Origin: a virus
Virus record (IMG/VR): IMGVR_UViG_3300037493_003396
Coordinates: 1-64,000 of that record
DNA length: 64,000 nucleotides
Reading direction: 5' to 3' (one strand)
Every line of letters starts with the position of its first letter. Position 1 is the stretch's first letter. Below, piece by piece: positions 1 to 6,998 of this stretch. Both the position numbers and the translations under genes were made by a program. The notes beneath the pieces are model-generated. The model was not told where the DNA came from. It did no database searches and saw only the letters and a list, made by a program, of their open reading frames with translations.

Positions 1-494
1 AACCCTACAATGTATTTAGAATTGACATTCTTAATTACAATTCCCTCATCGCCATTTTCCAATGCAAGATCATAAAGAGTAGAAAATCCAAGTTGGACCG
101 GTTTCGCAAGCTCAACCCATATCCCGTATTTTGCTATGAGAGTTTCAAGCATTTCTCTCCGAGCTTTCCACGGAAGGTGCATTAACGATTTTCCCTCTAA
201 AAACAACAGATCAAAAGCGTAGTAATGGTCTTTTATAGTTTTTGTCCGCTTATCCAGTAATTCCCCATCAACCATAGTGTCAGGCGGTAACTGCATAAGA
301 AATTCCCGCGTCTTTGGTAATGAGTCTTTGATTAGAGTATGGCGTCTTGTCCATAACTCCAATCCTTCTTTCTTTCGCCACGCAAGACACCGCCAACCAT
401 TCTTTTTGAACTCAGCGATGTAATGCGGTTTATAATTATCCACCGTCTTGGGGTCAACGAAATTCGGTAGATTGGGAAAAACATATTTACACAT
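1..494 (-). CDS. ATP-dependent DNA ligase, C-terminus missing at left edge
   Basis: Reading leftward from an ATG at 494, the first ~164 residues are present and the rest lies outside the window. The adenylation domain is recognisable: motif I reads EFKKNGWRCLAW, motif III is VDGELLD followed by FDLLFLEGKSLMHLPW, and motif IV is EGIVIKN. The family seals nicks via a ligase-AMP intermediate on the motif I lysine; in a phage this serves Okazaki-fragment joining or repair. Motif I has Asn where most DNA ligases have Asp (KxNG instead of KxDG). It is the last visible gene of the leftward operon, 3 nt after the preceding gene. Confidence 0.88.
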   Translation of the reverse strand, partial: MCKYVFPNLPNFVDPKTVDNYKPHYIAEFKKNGWRCLAWRKKEGLELWTRRHTLIKDSLPKTREFLMQLPPDTMVDGELLDKRTKTIKDHYYAFDLLFLEGKSLMHLPWKARREMLETLIAKYGIWVELAKPVQLGFSTLYDLALENGDEGIVIKNVNSKYIVG

Positions 495-497
495 CGG

Positions 498-791
498 CTA
501 CCCCTCGTCATATTCGTTTGGATTATCCTGTTCCAATCCGTGCTTTTTGAGGTTTTCAATAGCACGCCAATACAAAAACCCTTTGCCTTTGCGTTCTGCC
601 ACATCAATAAGGTGTTGCTTGTTAAATCCCGCAAGCTCATTAAATGCCATGTTTTTATAAGCATACAGCCAACTCGAACTACTATGCCTTCGGTATATGG
701 CATAATCTTTATAAACAAAGTTCGGCTTATCACTCACTTCAAAATCACGGTTGTCGTAATTCGGGTGTTTCCACGGATTTATAATTATCAT
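498..791 (-). CDS. hypothetical protein, 97 aa
   Basis: The start at 791 is chosen because its ATG overlaps the upstream stop as ATGA. The protein is soluble, basic and aromatic-rich (starts MIIINPWKHPNYDNRD, ends in an acidic tail DNPNEYDEG). I recognise no domain. It sits between a DUF932 gene and a DNA ligase gene and is probably translated by coupling to the former. Confidence 0.7.
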   Translation of the reverse strand: MIIINPWKHPNYDNRDFEVSDKPNFVYKDYAIYRRHSSSSWLYAYKNMAFNELAGFNKQHLIDVAERKGKGFLYWRAIENLKKHGLEQDNPNEYDEG

Positions 792-1657
792 ACGCCCCCC
801 TTCAACTCTGCCATTTTCTGAGTTAATGCCCAAAGGGATTGGTTCAGCCGGACATTCTCTGAAACGCTTGTAACTCCCCGAGCCTTCTTAATCCGCATAC
901 TATTCGGATTAACTGCAAACCGACCGCCCTTTTCCACGAGTTTCTCTTGGAAAATATTAAACGAGTTCCAAAGAGTATTTTCGGCAAGAGTTCCATGATT
1001 TCCATGATCGCCTGACATTCTGTCTTGTCTGCGTGTAGGCAAAGCAAGCCGGATAAGGTCAAACTTCTGCGCTGTTGGAATGATGATCTCTTTTGTGCCT
1101 TCATAGGTATCAACTTCTTCGGCTTTTGGTTCGCCATATTTAGCCGTTAAAGCTGACTCCGCTAAAACTAATTGTTCTGCCGGAGATAAAACTATCTGCT
1201 TAAATTCCCCGACCCTGTCCATGATCTGCGGAGTTGTCCGGATAACATTGAAAGTGGCGTCGATAACATCTTGGTCACGATAACCAATATGTTTTATTCT
1301 GTGGGTAGCGAATAGAGAATCAGCCACGATCATGCCGTTAGAACAAACCAACCGGAACAGCCCTGCCATGATCTGAAAAGAGCTTAGACCATTGTGTGAG
1401 TTTTTAACCACGATCTCCGGCAGTATATCCCCGACCACGCTTAAACCCATGTTCTCGGTATGCCGGAACCTGATTAAATGCTCTTGAAAACCCCTGTTTT
1501 CTTCCTTGGTGACTCTTTTCTCTGAAGCCTTAACAGGAAACCACCCTTGAGTTTCTAATGCGCTTATAACCCTTGTAGTGGGGATAAAAGCATATTTCCC
1601 CGATGTTCCTTGACTTCCTTCCGCATTAATACTTGCAAATCTTGATAAATTTTCCAT
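788..1657 (-). CDS. DUF932 family phage/plasmid protein
   Basis: A 289-residue protein matching the DUF932 pattern: an N-terminal segment with VISALETQGWFPVKASE, then HLIRFRH, then GDILPEIVVKNSHNGLSSFQ and the signature MAGLFRLVCSNGM around residues 90-110. DUF932 proteins are common on phages and plasmids; their biochemical role is not established. A good Shine-Dalgarno (AGGAGG) lies upstream of the ATG at 1657. It overlaps the following gene by ATGA. Confidence 0.85.
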   Translation of the reverse strand: MENLSRFASINAEGSQGTSGKYAFIPTTRVISALETQGWFPVKASEKRVTKEENRGFQEHLIRFRHTENMGLSVVGDILPEIVVKNSHNGLSSFQIMAGLFRLVCSNGMIVADSLFATHRIKHIGYRDQDVIDATFNVIRTTPQIMDRVGEFKQIVLSPAEQLVLAESALTAKYGEPKAEEVDTYEGTKEIIIPTAQKFDLIRLALPTRRQDRMSGDHGNHGTLAENTLWNSFNIFQEKLVEKGGRFAVNPNSMRIKKARGVTSVSENVRLNQSLWALTQKMAELKGGV

Positions 1658-1666
1658 GATTTCCTC

Positions 1667-2140
1667 CTACCATGATGATTGATAAGTAAATTCCCAATAA
1701 CGCTTCTTCTCTTGCTCTTTATGCTGAAAGTCTATTTCCCTTTTCAGTCCTTCTTTGCTCCTTTCCAAATCTGCCCAATACCATTCGTCTATCTCGGTAT
1801 TGCCAAAGAAAAAACCGCCCTGTGGTTTAAGAGTAATTTTATCTTTGTGGTTAAGCTGATCTTGAATTTCGTTGAGAAGGTTTTCTAATTGTTTAACCTC
1901 GACCTCAACCTCACGGCAATCATCAACCCCACCTTGGCAATTATCCACGAACCATCGATGGATTTGATTTGACTTGCGCCAATAAATAGCCGGAACACTA
2001 ATCGTTATGTGCTTGTAGTTCTCTGACTTGTCCTCGACCTCAATCAGCTTAAGCACTTTATCAACCAAAGTCTTATCATTCTGATCGTAATCGTATTCGC
2101 TAATCCTCAACTTTTTATCCAAATACATATCTAAACCCAT
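1667..2140 (-). CDS. conserved phage protein of unknown function
   Basis: 157 residues beginning MGLDMYL. It has the pattern YWRKSNQIHRWFVDNCQGGVDDC followed by QGGFFFGNTEIDEWYW, which I recall as a widespread conserved phage family without known function. The C-terminus is charged and predicted helical. AGGAGG precedes the ATG. It lies between two genes of the same leftward operon with about 10-nt gaps. Confidence 0.8.
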   Translation of the reverse strand: MGLDMYLDKKLRISEYDYDQNDKTLVDKVLKLIEVEDKSENYKHITISVPAIYWRKSNQIHRWFVDNCQGGVDDCREVEVEVKQLENLLNEIQDQLNHKDKITLKPQGGFFFGNTEIDEWYWADLERSKEGLKREIDFQHKEQEKKRYWEFTYQSSW

Positions 2141-2149
2141 GACTTCCTC

Positions 2150-2812
2150 CTATCTTGTTCTGATTGATGGTGTGTATTGACATACCCCGCAAAGTTCTAA
2201 TTCTGACTTCATTTTCTCTGACATGAAGATATGCTCACGAATGAACTGCTCTGTCGGTCTTATTGTTTCTTTGACCTTGAAGTAATTCATGAATCTTTCC
2301 TGACCGATTCGGACATCATCTTCATCTGCGCCATCGTTAGGGGCAAGCATACAAAACAGATCGTAAAGCTCTTTTTCTGTCTTATCTTCGGCAATTACTT
2401 CAAACTTAGAATAGAAACTCTGATCGTATTTTGCCTGTGAGCCCATAACTTTGATTAATTCTTCTTCCTGCGTATTCGGGATTTTCTTATAATTGGAACT
2501 CCAAGTAACCCCGACCATATGTTTTCCCGCAGGCACTTTTACCGAACTGACATATTCTCTTTGACATAAATCAGCCCTCATTGGAGATACTTCGTTGACT
2601 AATTGAGCGGAAGATTGTTTGAATACATTCTCCGCCATTTCCCATGCCACCTTGTCATCATAGACTTTTTCCGCTAGATTCTGAACATCATCGCTGACAT
2701 TTAGAATTGGCGTCTTTGATTTACTTTGCGTTGCTTCTTTTTGTGGTGTAGAACGCATTACGCTTTTCAATCCCATTACCGCACTTTCTTGTTTCTCTGC
2801 TAAATTGTTCAT
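2150..2812 (-). CDS. hypothetical protein, 220 aa
   Basis: A soluble 220-residue protein with a low-complexity Ser/Thr/Lys N-terminus (residues 1-40) and a helical acidic C-terminal half. GGAGG lies 4 nt before the ATG at 2812. It is the first gene after the terminator at 2871-2896, so it probably has its own promoter in the ~60 nt upstream, although I see no convincing -35/-10 pair. Family not recognised. Confidence 0.75.
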   Translation of the reverse strand: MNNLAEKQESAVMGLKSVMRSTPQKEATQSKSKTPILNVSDDVQNLAEKVYDDKVAWEMAENVFKQSSAQLVNEVSPMRADLCQREYVSSVKVPAGKHMVGVTWSSNYKKIPNTQEEELIKVMGSQAKYDQSFYSKFEVIAEDKTEKELYDLFCMLAPNDGADEDDVRIGQERFMNYFKVKETIRPTEQFIREHIFMSEKMKSELELCGVCQYTPSIRTR

Positions 2813-2870
2813 GTAGCCTCCTTTTCTATAAAATGGTTAAACATCTAATAACTTCTCCGCTTTGGGACAT

Positions 2871-2896
2871 AAAAAAAGGCACGACCGAGTCATGCC
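2871..2896 (-). terminator. intrinsic terminator
   Basis: On the minus strand GGCATGAC pairs with GTCGTGCC (8 bp, one G-U) around a 3-nt loop and is followed by seven T residues. It lies just past the stop at 2922 and ends the transcript of the small-gene cluster at 2922-4241. Confidence 0.9.
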
Positions 2897-2921
2897 CTTT
2901 AATACTCACAAAACAGAATCA

Positions 2922-3092
2922 TTAATCATCATCTTTGGCAACTTCGGCAATACTGTCTATTATCCAGTCAATAACTTTAATGATGTCAATATAGCTTTCA
3001 TCAACATTGACCATTGCATCGTCTATATTATCAGCCGGAACAATATAAGTAATAGCTTTTGTTTCAATGGCTACTATTTTGAATTCTTTCAT
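2922..3092 (-). CDS. small acidic hypothetical protein, 56 aa
   Basis: ATG at 3092 overlaps the stop of the preceding zinc-binding gene (ATGA). AAGGATAAG upstream serves as ribosome site. The product begins MKEFKIVAIETKAITYIVPA and ends in an acidic tail AKDDD. The hydrophobic/acidic pattern fits a small soluble α/β protein. Last gene before the terminator at 2871-2896. No family recognised. Confidence 0.65.
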   Translation of the reverse strand: MKEFKIVAIETKAITYIVPADNIDDAMVNVDESYIDIIKVIDWIIDSIAEVAKDDD

Positions 3093-3211
3093 TTCTTATC
3101 CTTTTTAGGCGTGAATTGTTCACAAGTTAATTTCCTGGCGATATAAATGCCCCTGATTACGCAAATCTTCTCCGCATTTCTGTGCTTGCAGTTCTTACAA
3201 TACTTTTCCAT
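3089..3211 (-). CDS. small Cys/His protein, 40 aa
   Basis: Starts MEKYCKNCKHRNAEKICVI. The CxxC-x-H ... C ... C spacing suggests one zinc site. ATG at 3211, stop overlapping the next start by ATGA. Small CKNCKHR proteins of this kind are frequent in phages and their role is unknown. Confidence 0.6.
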   Translation of the reverse strand: MEKYCKNCKHRNAEKICVIRGIYIARKLTCEQFTPKKDKK

Positions 3212-3410
3212 GATTTTTCCTTATCAATGCTAATTCTGATTCTTCCACGCCTAATCGTTTTAGGCATTTAGGACAATCTACTAGTAACTTGTCCCCTGTT
3301 GTCCGCAATCGCCCCTTATCCGTGTCTAATAACTTCTGATAAGCATAACATTCAGGAAAGCGCATGCCAGCGTTATTAAACAAGCGGATATTCATATAAT
3401 GAGTTTTCAT
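3195..3410 (-). CDS. hypothetical protein with CxxC, 71 aa
   Basis: The start at 3410 is preferred because it forms an ATGA overlap with the upstream stop at 3407; a longer reading frame exists but lacks a ribosome site. Contains VDCPKCLKRLGV, a possible half zinc knuckle. Overlaps the downstream small gene by 17 nt. Function unknown. Confidence 0.6.
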   Translation of the reverse strand: MKTHYMNIRLFNNAGMRFPECYAYQKLLDTDKGRLRTTGDKLLVDCPKCLKRLGVEESELALIRKNHGKVL

Positions 3411-3574
3411 TTGATCACCAAAAACAGATAACAGATTAAAATCCCAATCCAAACGCCACAACAGATTAATAATACCGCACCGGCTAATTTAACCGGATGA
3501 ATTCTATCTGTGACATTCTCTATCATGGCAATAGCGCCACGAAACAACATCTTATGCTTTCGGGTAAGTTTCAT
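3407..3574 (-). CDS. small single-span membrane protein
   Basis: 55 residues with a basic N-terminus (MKLTRKHKMLFRG) and a C-terminal hydrophobic helix, AGAVLLICCGVWIGILICYLF. The ATG at 3574 is chosen because GGAGG sits 8 nt upstream. An alternative start at 3589 would overlap the previous stop as TAATG and add five residues. Likely inner-membrane with most of the protein cytoplasmic; function unknown. Confidence 0.6.
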   Translation of the reverse strand: MKLTRKHKMLFRGAIAMIENVTDRIHPVKLAGAVLLICCGVWIGILICYLFLVIK

Positions 3575-3588
3575 TATTTTAACCTCCA

Positions 3589-3939
3589 TTATTTGAATTT
3601 ATCACCCATGATTTTTTTGGTGAAGCCTATATCATTATCTGTTTCCCAATCTTCTTTCCCGCAACATCCACACACCAGACAATAACTTTCAAAAACTTGT
3701 CCGCTGAGTCTGTCCTCAATGACAACATTAGGCAAATAAGCCTTATTATCCACTGCTGATAATGCCTCTTGATATGTTTTATACTCACCAACAAGAGAAT
3801 TTTCAGATTCTTTTGATTCTTCAATTAATACTCTTTCCTTAAATTCGCCATTATCAATGATTTTATACTTCTGATCGTAATGGAATACCCAATATCGGTT
3901 CGGCATTTTGCCGTCACCTATATGTTTTTTGTAATCCAT
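3589..3939 (-). CDS. hypothetical protein, 116 aa
   Basis: Begins MDYKKHIGDGKMPNRYWVFHY. A cysteine cluster CLVCGCCGKEDW near residue 90 suggests metal binding. The ATG at 3939 overlaps the previous stop (TAATG) and has GGAGGG upstream. No family recognised. Confidence 0.65.
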   Translation of the reverse strand: MDYKKHIGDGKMPNRYWVFHYDQKYKIIDNGEFKERVLIEESKESENSLVGEYKTYQEALSAVDNKAYLPNVVIEDRLSGQVFESYCLVCGCCGKEDWETDNDIGFTKKIMGDKFK

Positions 3940-4241
3940 TATTTTACCCTCCAGATAGCTTCCAGATCCGCTTTTTCTTCACGACTCAGTCCATATTCCA
4001 TCGCTGGAATATCAATTAACTCCGGATTACCAATTACACGGATAAATCTGTTCTTATTATTCAAACAGACTGTTACCGCACGTAATTGATTTCTCGTGGC
4101 GCAGACAACACGAGCGCCGGATAGATAATTCTGATAGATTATCCAAAATGGTTTTGAGTCTTTAGGAATGAACACAGCTTTTTCAGCCGGTTCGCCCATA
4201 TTCTTAATGAAGCAATTGTAATTCTTTTGATATGCGTTCAT
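3939..4241 (-). CDS. hypothetical protein, 100 aa
   Basis: The start at 4241 (MNAYQKNYNCFIKNMGEP) has GGGAG at ideal spacing; the longer upstream frame runs into the terminator at 4278-4307 and is unlikely. The first gene after that terminator. Small soluble protein with no recognised domain. Confidence 0.65.
   Translation of the reverse strand: MNAYQKNYNCFIKNMGEPAEKAVFIPKDSKPFWIIYQNYLSGARVVCATRNQLRAVTVCLNNKNRFIRVIGNPELIDIPAMEYGLSREEKADLEAIWRVK
3997..4008 (+). repeat. TCCATCGCTGGA hairpin motif, copy 1 of 6
   Basis: TCCA-TCGC-TGGA. Further exact copies, all on the plus strand: 18063-18074, 18189-18200, 47436-47447, 52856-52867, 63758-63769. TCCATCGGTGGA variants at 45344-45355 and 59535-59546. 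Copies lie in different reading frames, in minus-strand genes and between genes. Confidence 0.7.
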
Positions 4242-4277
4242 AACTTCTCCCTTTTCCATTATGATGTTAATTGTTAA

Positions 4278-4307
4278 TAAAAAAAGGGCGATCATATAGA
4301 CTCGCCC
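4278..4307 (-). terminator. intrinsic terminator
   Basis: On the minus strand GGGCGA and TCGCCC form a 6-bp stem around a 10-nt loop, directly followed by seven T residues. It lies after the stop at 4331 and separates the first leftward gene from the rest. Confidence 0.88.
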
Positions 4308-4330
4308 CACTAAGTTTAGTTATTCATTGA

Positions 4331-4750
4331 TTATACGCTGAGAGCTGAGAAATCGAACGCATGAGCGTCAGCGATTTTAGCTTTCGGCACTTTCGGAGCT
4401 TTTTGTATTTTCGGCTCAGCCAACTTCCGACCATGCAACCTGAACCATGATTCAAGATACATCTTTTCAGATGTTTCCCAAATCCCTTTAGCTACCTGGA
4501 AGTTGAAAAAAGCATCGGCATGAGCATAAACTGTCTGAGCTTGCTCTTTAAACGATGGCTCAAACCCTGTGGACAAGACAGTGAAATAAACTCTTTTGTC
4601 CTTGTCATAATAGCTCTTGTAGCCGTCCTTACTTTTGACAACCAACTTCGTATTGGGACTAAACGAAAGCCCCGCAACCTTTGGTTCTTCGAATCCCTCA
4701 AGAACCGCATTTTGAATCCCAACATTTAATCTTCTAAACTTCTTGCTCAT
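4331..4750 (-). CDS. hypothetical protein, first leftward gene, 139 aa
   Basis: A basic soluble protein (MSKKFRRLNVGIQNAVLEGF) with a Lys/Pro/Ala-rich linker (KIQKAPKVPKAKIADA) and a short hydrophobic end. GGAGGTG before the ATG predicts high expression. It is monocistronic: a terminator follows it at 4278-4307 and the divergent control region precedes it. This placement fits an early regulatory or host-takeover protein, but no family is recognised. Confidence 0.7.
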   Translation of the reverse strand: MSKKFRRLNVGIQNAVLEGFEEPKVAGLSFSPNTKLVVKSKDGYKSYYDKDKRVYFTVLSTGFEPSFKEQAQTVYAHADAFFNFQVAKGIWETSEKMYLESWFRLHGRKLAEPKIQKAPKVPKAKIADAHAFDFSALSV

Positions 4751-4792
4751 TGTGACACCTCCATAAATTTGTTTTACTTCATAGATGTAAGA

Positions 4793-5005
4793 TTAACCGC
4801 TTAACGCACATGACACGCTCCCACCACCAACCATCTTCAATGCGCCATCTAAACGAGAGCAACCAACGCAAAAGAGGAACGACTCACGCCATTCCTCTCT
4901 ACCATTAATATAATCATCGAACCCTTGTTTGTCAAATGCCAATTGACCAATCAACCCGCGCCCCACGCCTGGTATGCATGTATTGTATAGATAGAACATA
5001 ATCAT
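4793..5005 (-). CDS. possible small protein in the divergent control region
   Basis: A 70-codon frame beginning MIMFYLYNTCIPGVG and ending MVGGGSVSCALSG. Codon choice looks plausible, but there is no Shine-Dalgarno before the ATG and I recognise no family. The region 4751-5456 is otherwise non-coding, so this may equally be an untranslated stretch. Confidence 0.22.
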   Translation of the reverse strand: MIMFYLYNTCIPGVGRGLIGQLAFDKQGFDDYINGREEWRESFLFCVGCSRLDGALKMVGGGSVSCALSG

Positions 5006-5140
5006 ATTAAGACAGCCAATCCCTAGTCATCTGATAGTGTATGAGCATAGTCTATTAATTGAGTAGCAATTAAATAACTCAATGATATTCGTTGTTGCGT
5101 TGTTAAATGATACAGATATGATCCCTTGCTTCTGTCATCA

Positions 5141-5193
5141 ACTGGATACTTATTACCCACTCTAAGACAGTAATTGGATACTTTGTATCCAGT
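5141..5193. promoter_or_regulatory. operator-like repeats of TGGATAC
   Basis: ACTGGATAC occurs at 5141-5149 and its exact inverse GTATCCAGT at 5185-5193. A further TGGATAC at 5175-5181 forms a perfect 7-bp hairpin with GTATCCA at 5185-5191. Three half-sites in 53 bp between divergent operons are what a repressor-binding region would look like. A perfect 14-bp palindrome AAAAGAATTCTTTT lies nearby at 5213-5226. Confidence 0.45.
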
Positions 5194-5388
5194 AGTTCAA
5201 TTTGACCTAGTTAAAAGAATTCTTTTCCCAGACCACCCCCTATGACCTGACTTTCCTTTACTGAGGGGGGTTGATACTTCTTTATCCCAACTTCGTGTGT
5301 CACTCAGTCCTCCCAACTCCCTGTGCCACTCTGCACTTTAAGATAATGGTTACTACTAAAATGATAGTGATTAAAAAGCATTTTGGTA

Positions 5389-5417
5389 TTGACTTTACTC
5401 ATACATAGGGGTAGAAG
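5389..5417 (+). promoter_or_regulatory. candidate promoter for the packaging operon
   Basis: TTGACT (5389-5394), a 17-nt spacer and TAGAAG (5412-5417) resemble a sigma-70 promoter (5/6 and 4/6 matches) and lie 40 nt before the first rightward gene. The rest of 4751-5456 shows only the repeats noted separately and a CCCCCT/AGGGGG inverted repeat near 5235-5270. Confidence 0.4.
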
Positions 5418-5456
5418 GGACTTATACACCAGTAGATTCGCGGATGGAGGTTGAGG

Positions 5457-6062
5457 ATGGTTCGGAGGCGGACGGGGGTTAAGAAGGGTGGTTATAAGCC
5501 GAAGGATGCGGAGATTGTGGATGGATTTAATCCGGTGAAGAAGGGAACCCCTGGGATTCGGGAGATACAAAAATCTCTTCAGGAGAAGGTGGATGGTCTC
5601 TTTGAGAAGGTTGCAGCTAAGGAAAAGTCGGTCGGTAAAAATTCTAAAAAAACTACAAAAACGGTTGAAAAGGAAGATGAGGGGATAGTTGAGTCTGTTT
5701 CTCATGATAAGGCTTCAACTTACAGGATGTTGGCGGATATGCGGTCTGTTTATAAGAAGGTGGGGGGCGCTAAGAAGCTGTTGAAGTTGATCAAGGGGGA
5801 TGATAAACTTCTTATTACGATGGTGCGGGAGTTGATGAAATTTGAGACTTCTTTAATGGCGACTGAGATACGGAGTAAGGACGTCAATCCTGCAGGGGGG
5901 AATCAGGTGACGTTTGTTATATTGAAGGGGCTCCAAGACGAAGATACTGTCATGGGGATAAAAAAGGACGGGGCGATCGATTTGGAACAGGTGGCAGATG
6001 CCATCAATCCATCCGCGGTTCCCAAAATAGCTTATGAAGAGGAGATGGAGAGACCGGAATGA
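5457..6062 (+). CDS. hypothetical protein, possible small terminase or DNA-packaging protein
   Basis: The start ATG at 5457 is favoured over TTG at 5451 because GGAGG lies 6 nt upstream. About 201 residues: a very basic N-terminus (MVRRRTGVKKGGYKPK), a linker rich in Lys/Glu (residues 50-80), a helical core (YRMLADMRSVYKKVGGAKKLL) and a C-terminal strand NQVTFVILKGL. First gene of the rightward operon, two genes before the large terminase, the usual place of a small terminase. I do not see a classical HTH, so the role is inferred from position only. Confidence 0.55.
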   Translation: MVRRRTGVKKGGYKPKDAEIVDGFNPVKKGTPGIREIQKSLQEKVDGLFEKVAAKEKSVGKNSKKTTKTVEKEDEGIVESVSHDKASTYRMLADMRSVYKKVGGAKKLLKLIKGDDKLLITMVRELMKFETSLMATEIRSKDVNPAGGNQVTFVILKGLQDEDTVMGIKKDGAIDLEQVADAINPSAVPKIAYEEEMERPE

Positions 6063-6730
6063 TACAGTTAGAATATAGAGGGGAACAGTTTTATTTCGAA
6101 GAATCGGCGACGGCGCAGATGTTAATTGATGAAATCTTCAGTGATAACTACAAGGTATTTGAGAGAGAGGTGGAGTTAAAGGACGGGGATGTGGTTTTGG
6201 ATCTCGGCGCGAACGAAGGCATGTTCAGTATTATGATTGCCAAACTGTTCCCGGGAGTTAAGGTTATTTCCCTGGAGCCGGTGCCGAAGACCTTCTACCA
6301 AATGATCAGAAATATCGGCTTGAATGGAGTAACCAATATCCGGACTGATAATGTCGGCGTTGCCAAAAAAACAGAGCTGGCGCAGCAGGGATTGATGAAT
6401 GTGAGTAATATGTATTCAGGCGGCTCGTCCTTGGTGGATACCTATAACCCAGCGATAACTCATCAGGTAAAGGTTAATTTATGTTCCATCGATGAAATTA
6501 TTGGTAAGTATGGGCTGGACAGGGTCAAGTTGTTGAAGGTGGACATAGAGGGTTCTGAATATGAGGCGCTCTATGATTGCAAAAAACTGAATCAGGTTGA
6601 TCACATGGTGGCGGAATTCCACATGAATTCCAATCTCCAAAACAAAGGGTATGATGTCAAAGAGTTGGCGACATGGGTAGGTTCCCAAACGGACTTAGTG
6701 TTTTATGAAACCATAAGGATGAATGAATAA
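6059..6730 (+). CDS. FkbM-family SAM-dependent methyltransferase
   Basis: 223 residues with a Rossmann methyltransferase core: motif I VVLDLGANEGMFSI (residues ~46-60), the acidic end of β2 in VISLEPVPKTF, and the FkbM C-terminal signature LLKVDIEGSEYEAL near residue 160. Family members O-methylate sugars or small molecules. The ATG overlaps the previous stop (ATGA). Its position inside a packaging operon is unusual and suggests a cargo gene that may act with the sugar genes at 54759-63003. Confidence 0.85.
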   Translation: MIQLEYRGEQFYFEESATAQMLIDEIFSDNYKVFEREVELKDGDVVLDLGANEGMFSIMIAKLFPGVKVISLEPVPKTFYQMIRNIGLNGVTNIRTDNVGVAKKTELAQQGLMNVSNMYSGGSSLVDTYNPAITHQVKVNLCSIDEIIGKYGLDRVKLLKVDIEGSEYEALYDCKKLNQVDHMVAEFHMNSNLQNKGYDVKELATWVGSQTDLVFYETIRMNE

Positions 6731-6732
6731 AT

Positions 6733-6805
6733 GCCGGTGTAGCTCAGTTGGTAGAGCGTCTGATTTGTAATCAGAATGTCAAGGGTTCGATGCCTTTCTC
6801 CGGCC
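6733..6805 (+). tRNA. tRNA-Thr (anticodon TGT)
   Basis: 73 nt folding as a cloverleaf: acceptor GCCGGTG/CTCCGGC (one T-T mismatch), D-arm GCTC/GAGC, anticodon stem TCTGA/TCAGA with loop TTTGTAA (anticodon TGT), variable loop ATGTC, T-arm AAGGG/CCTTT with TTCGATG loop. CCA is not encoded. It reads ACA codons. Thr codons are common in the Gly/Thr-rich virion genes downstream, which could be the reason the phage carries it (inference). Confidence 0.93.
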
Positions 6806-6899
6806 GCCCCAAAAACTGAAATAGGTGATTTTTTAAGTACCTTAAATTGTTCCACTAAATGACATAGCGTAATGGGCGTGAGACAACAGAAGGAGTGCC

Positions 6900-6986
6900 A
6901 TGACCAAGGAAGAAATAGACCATAATTTTAAATACCATCCCCCAAAAGCAGGTCAGCCGGAGTTGTATTTTCTAACGCAGGGATAG
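6900..6986 (+). pseudogene. 28-codon remnant resembling the Acb2/Tad1 N-terminus
   Basis: AGGAG precedes an ATG and the frame reads MTKEEIDHNFKYHPPKAG then QPELYFLTQG and stop. From memory, the 'F-x-YHPPK-x-GQPE-x-Y' pattern matches the start of the Acb2/Tad1 domain, a phage hairpin protein that sequesters cyclic nucleotides from CBASS or Thoeris defence. Full-length members continue with long helices; here a stop follows and the terminase starts 12 nt later. Either a truncated remnant or a micro-protein. Confidence 0.5.
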
Positions 6987-6998
6987 CGAGGAATTAAA

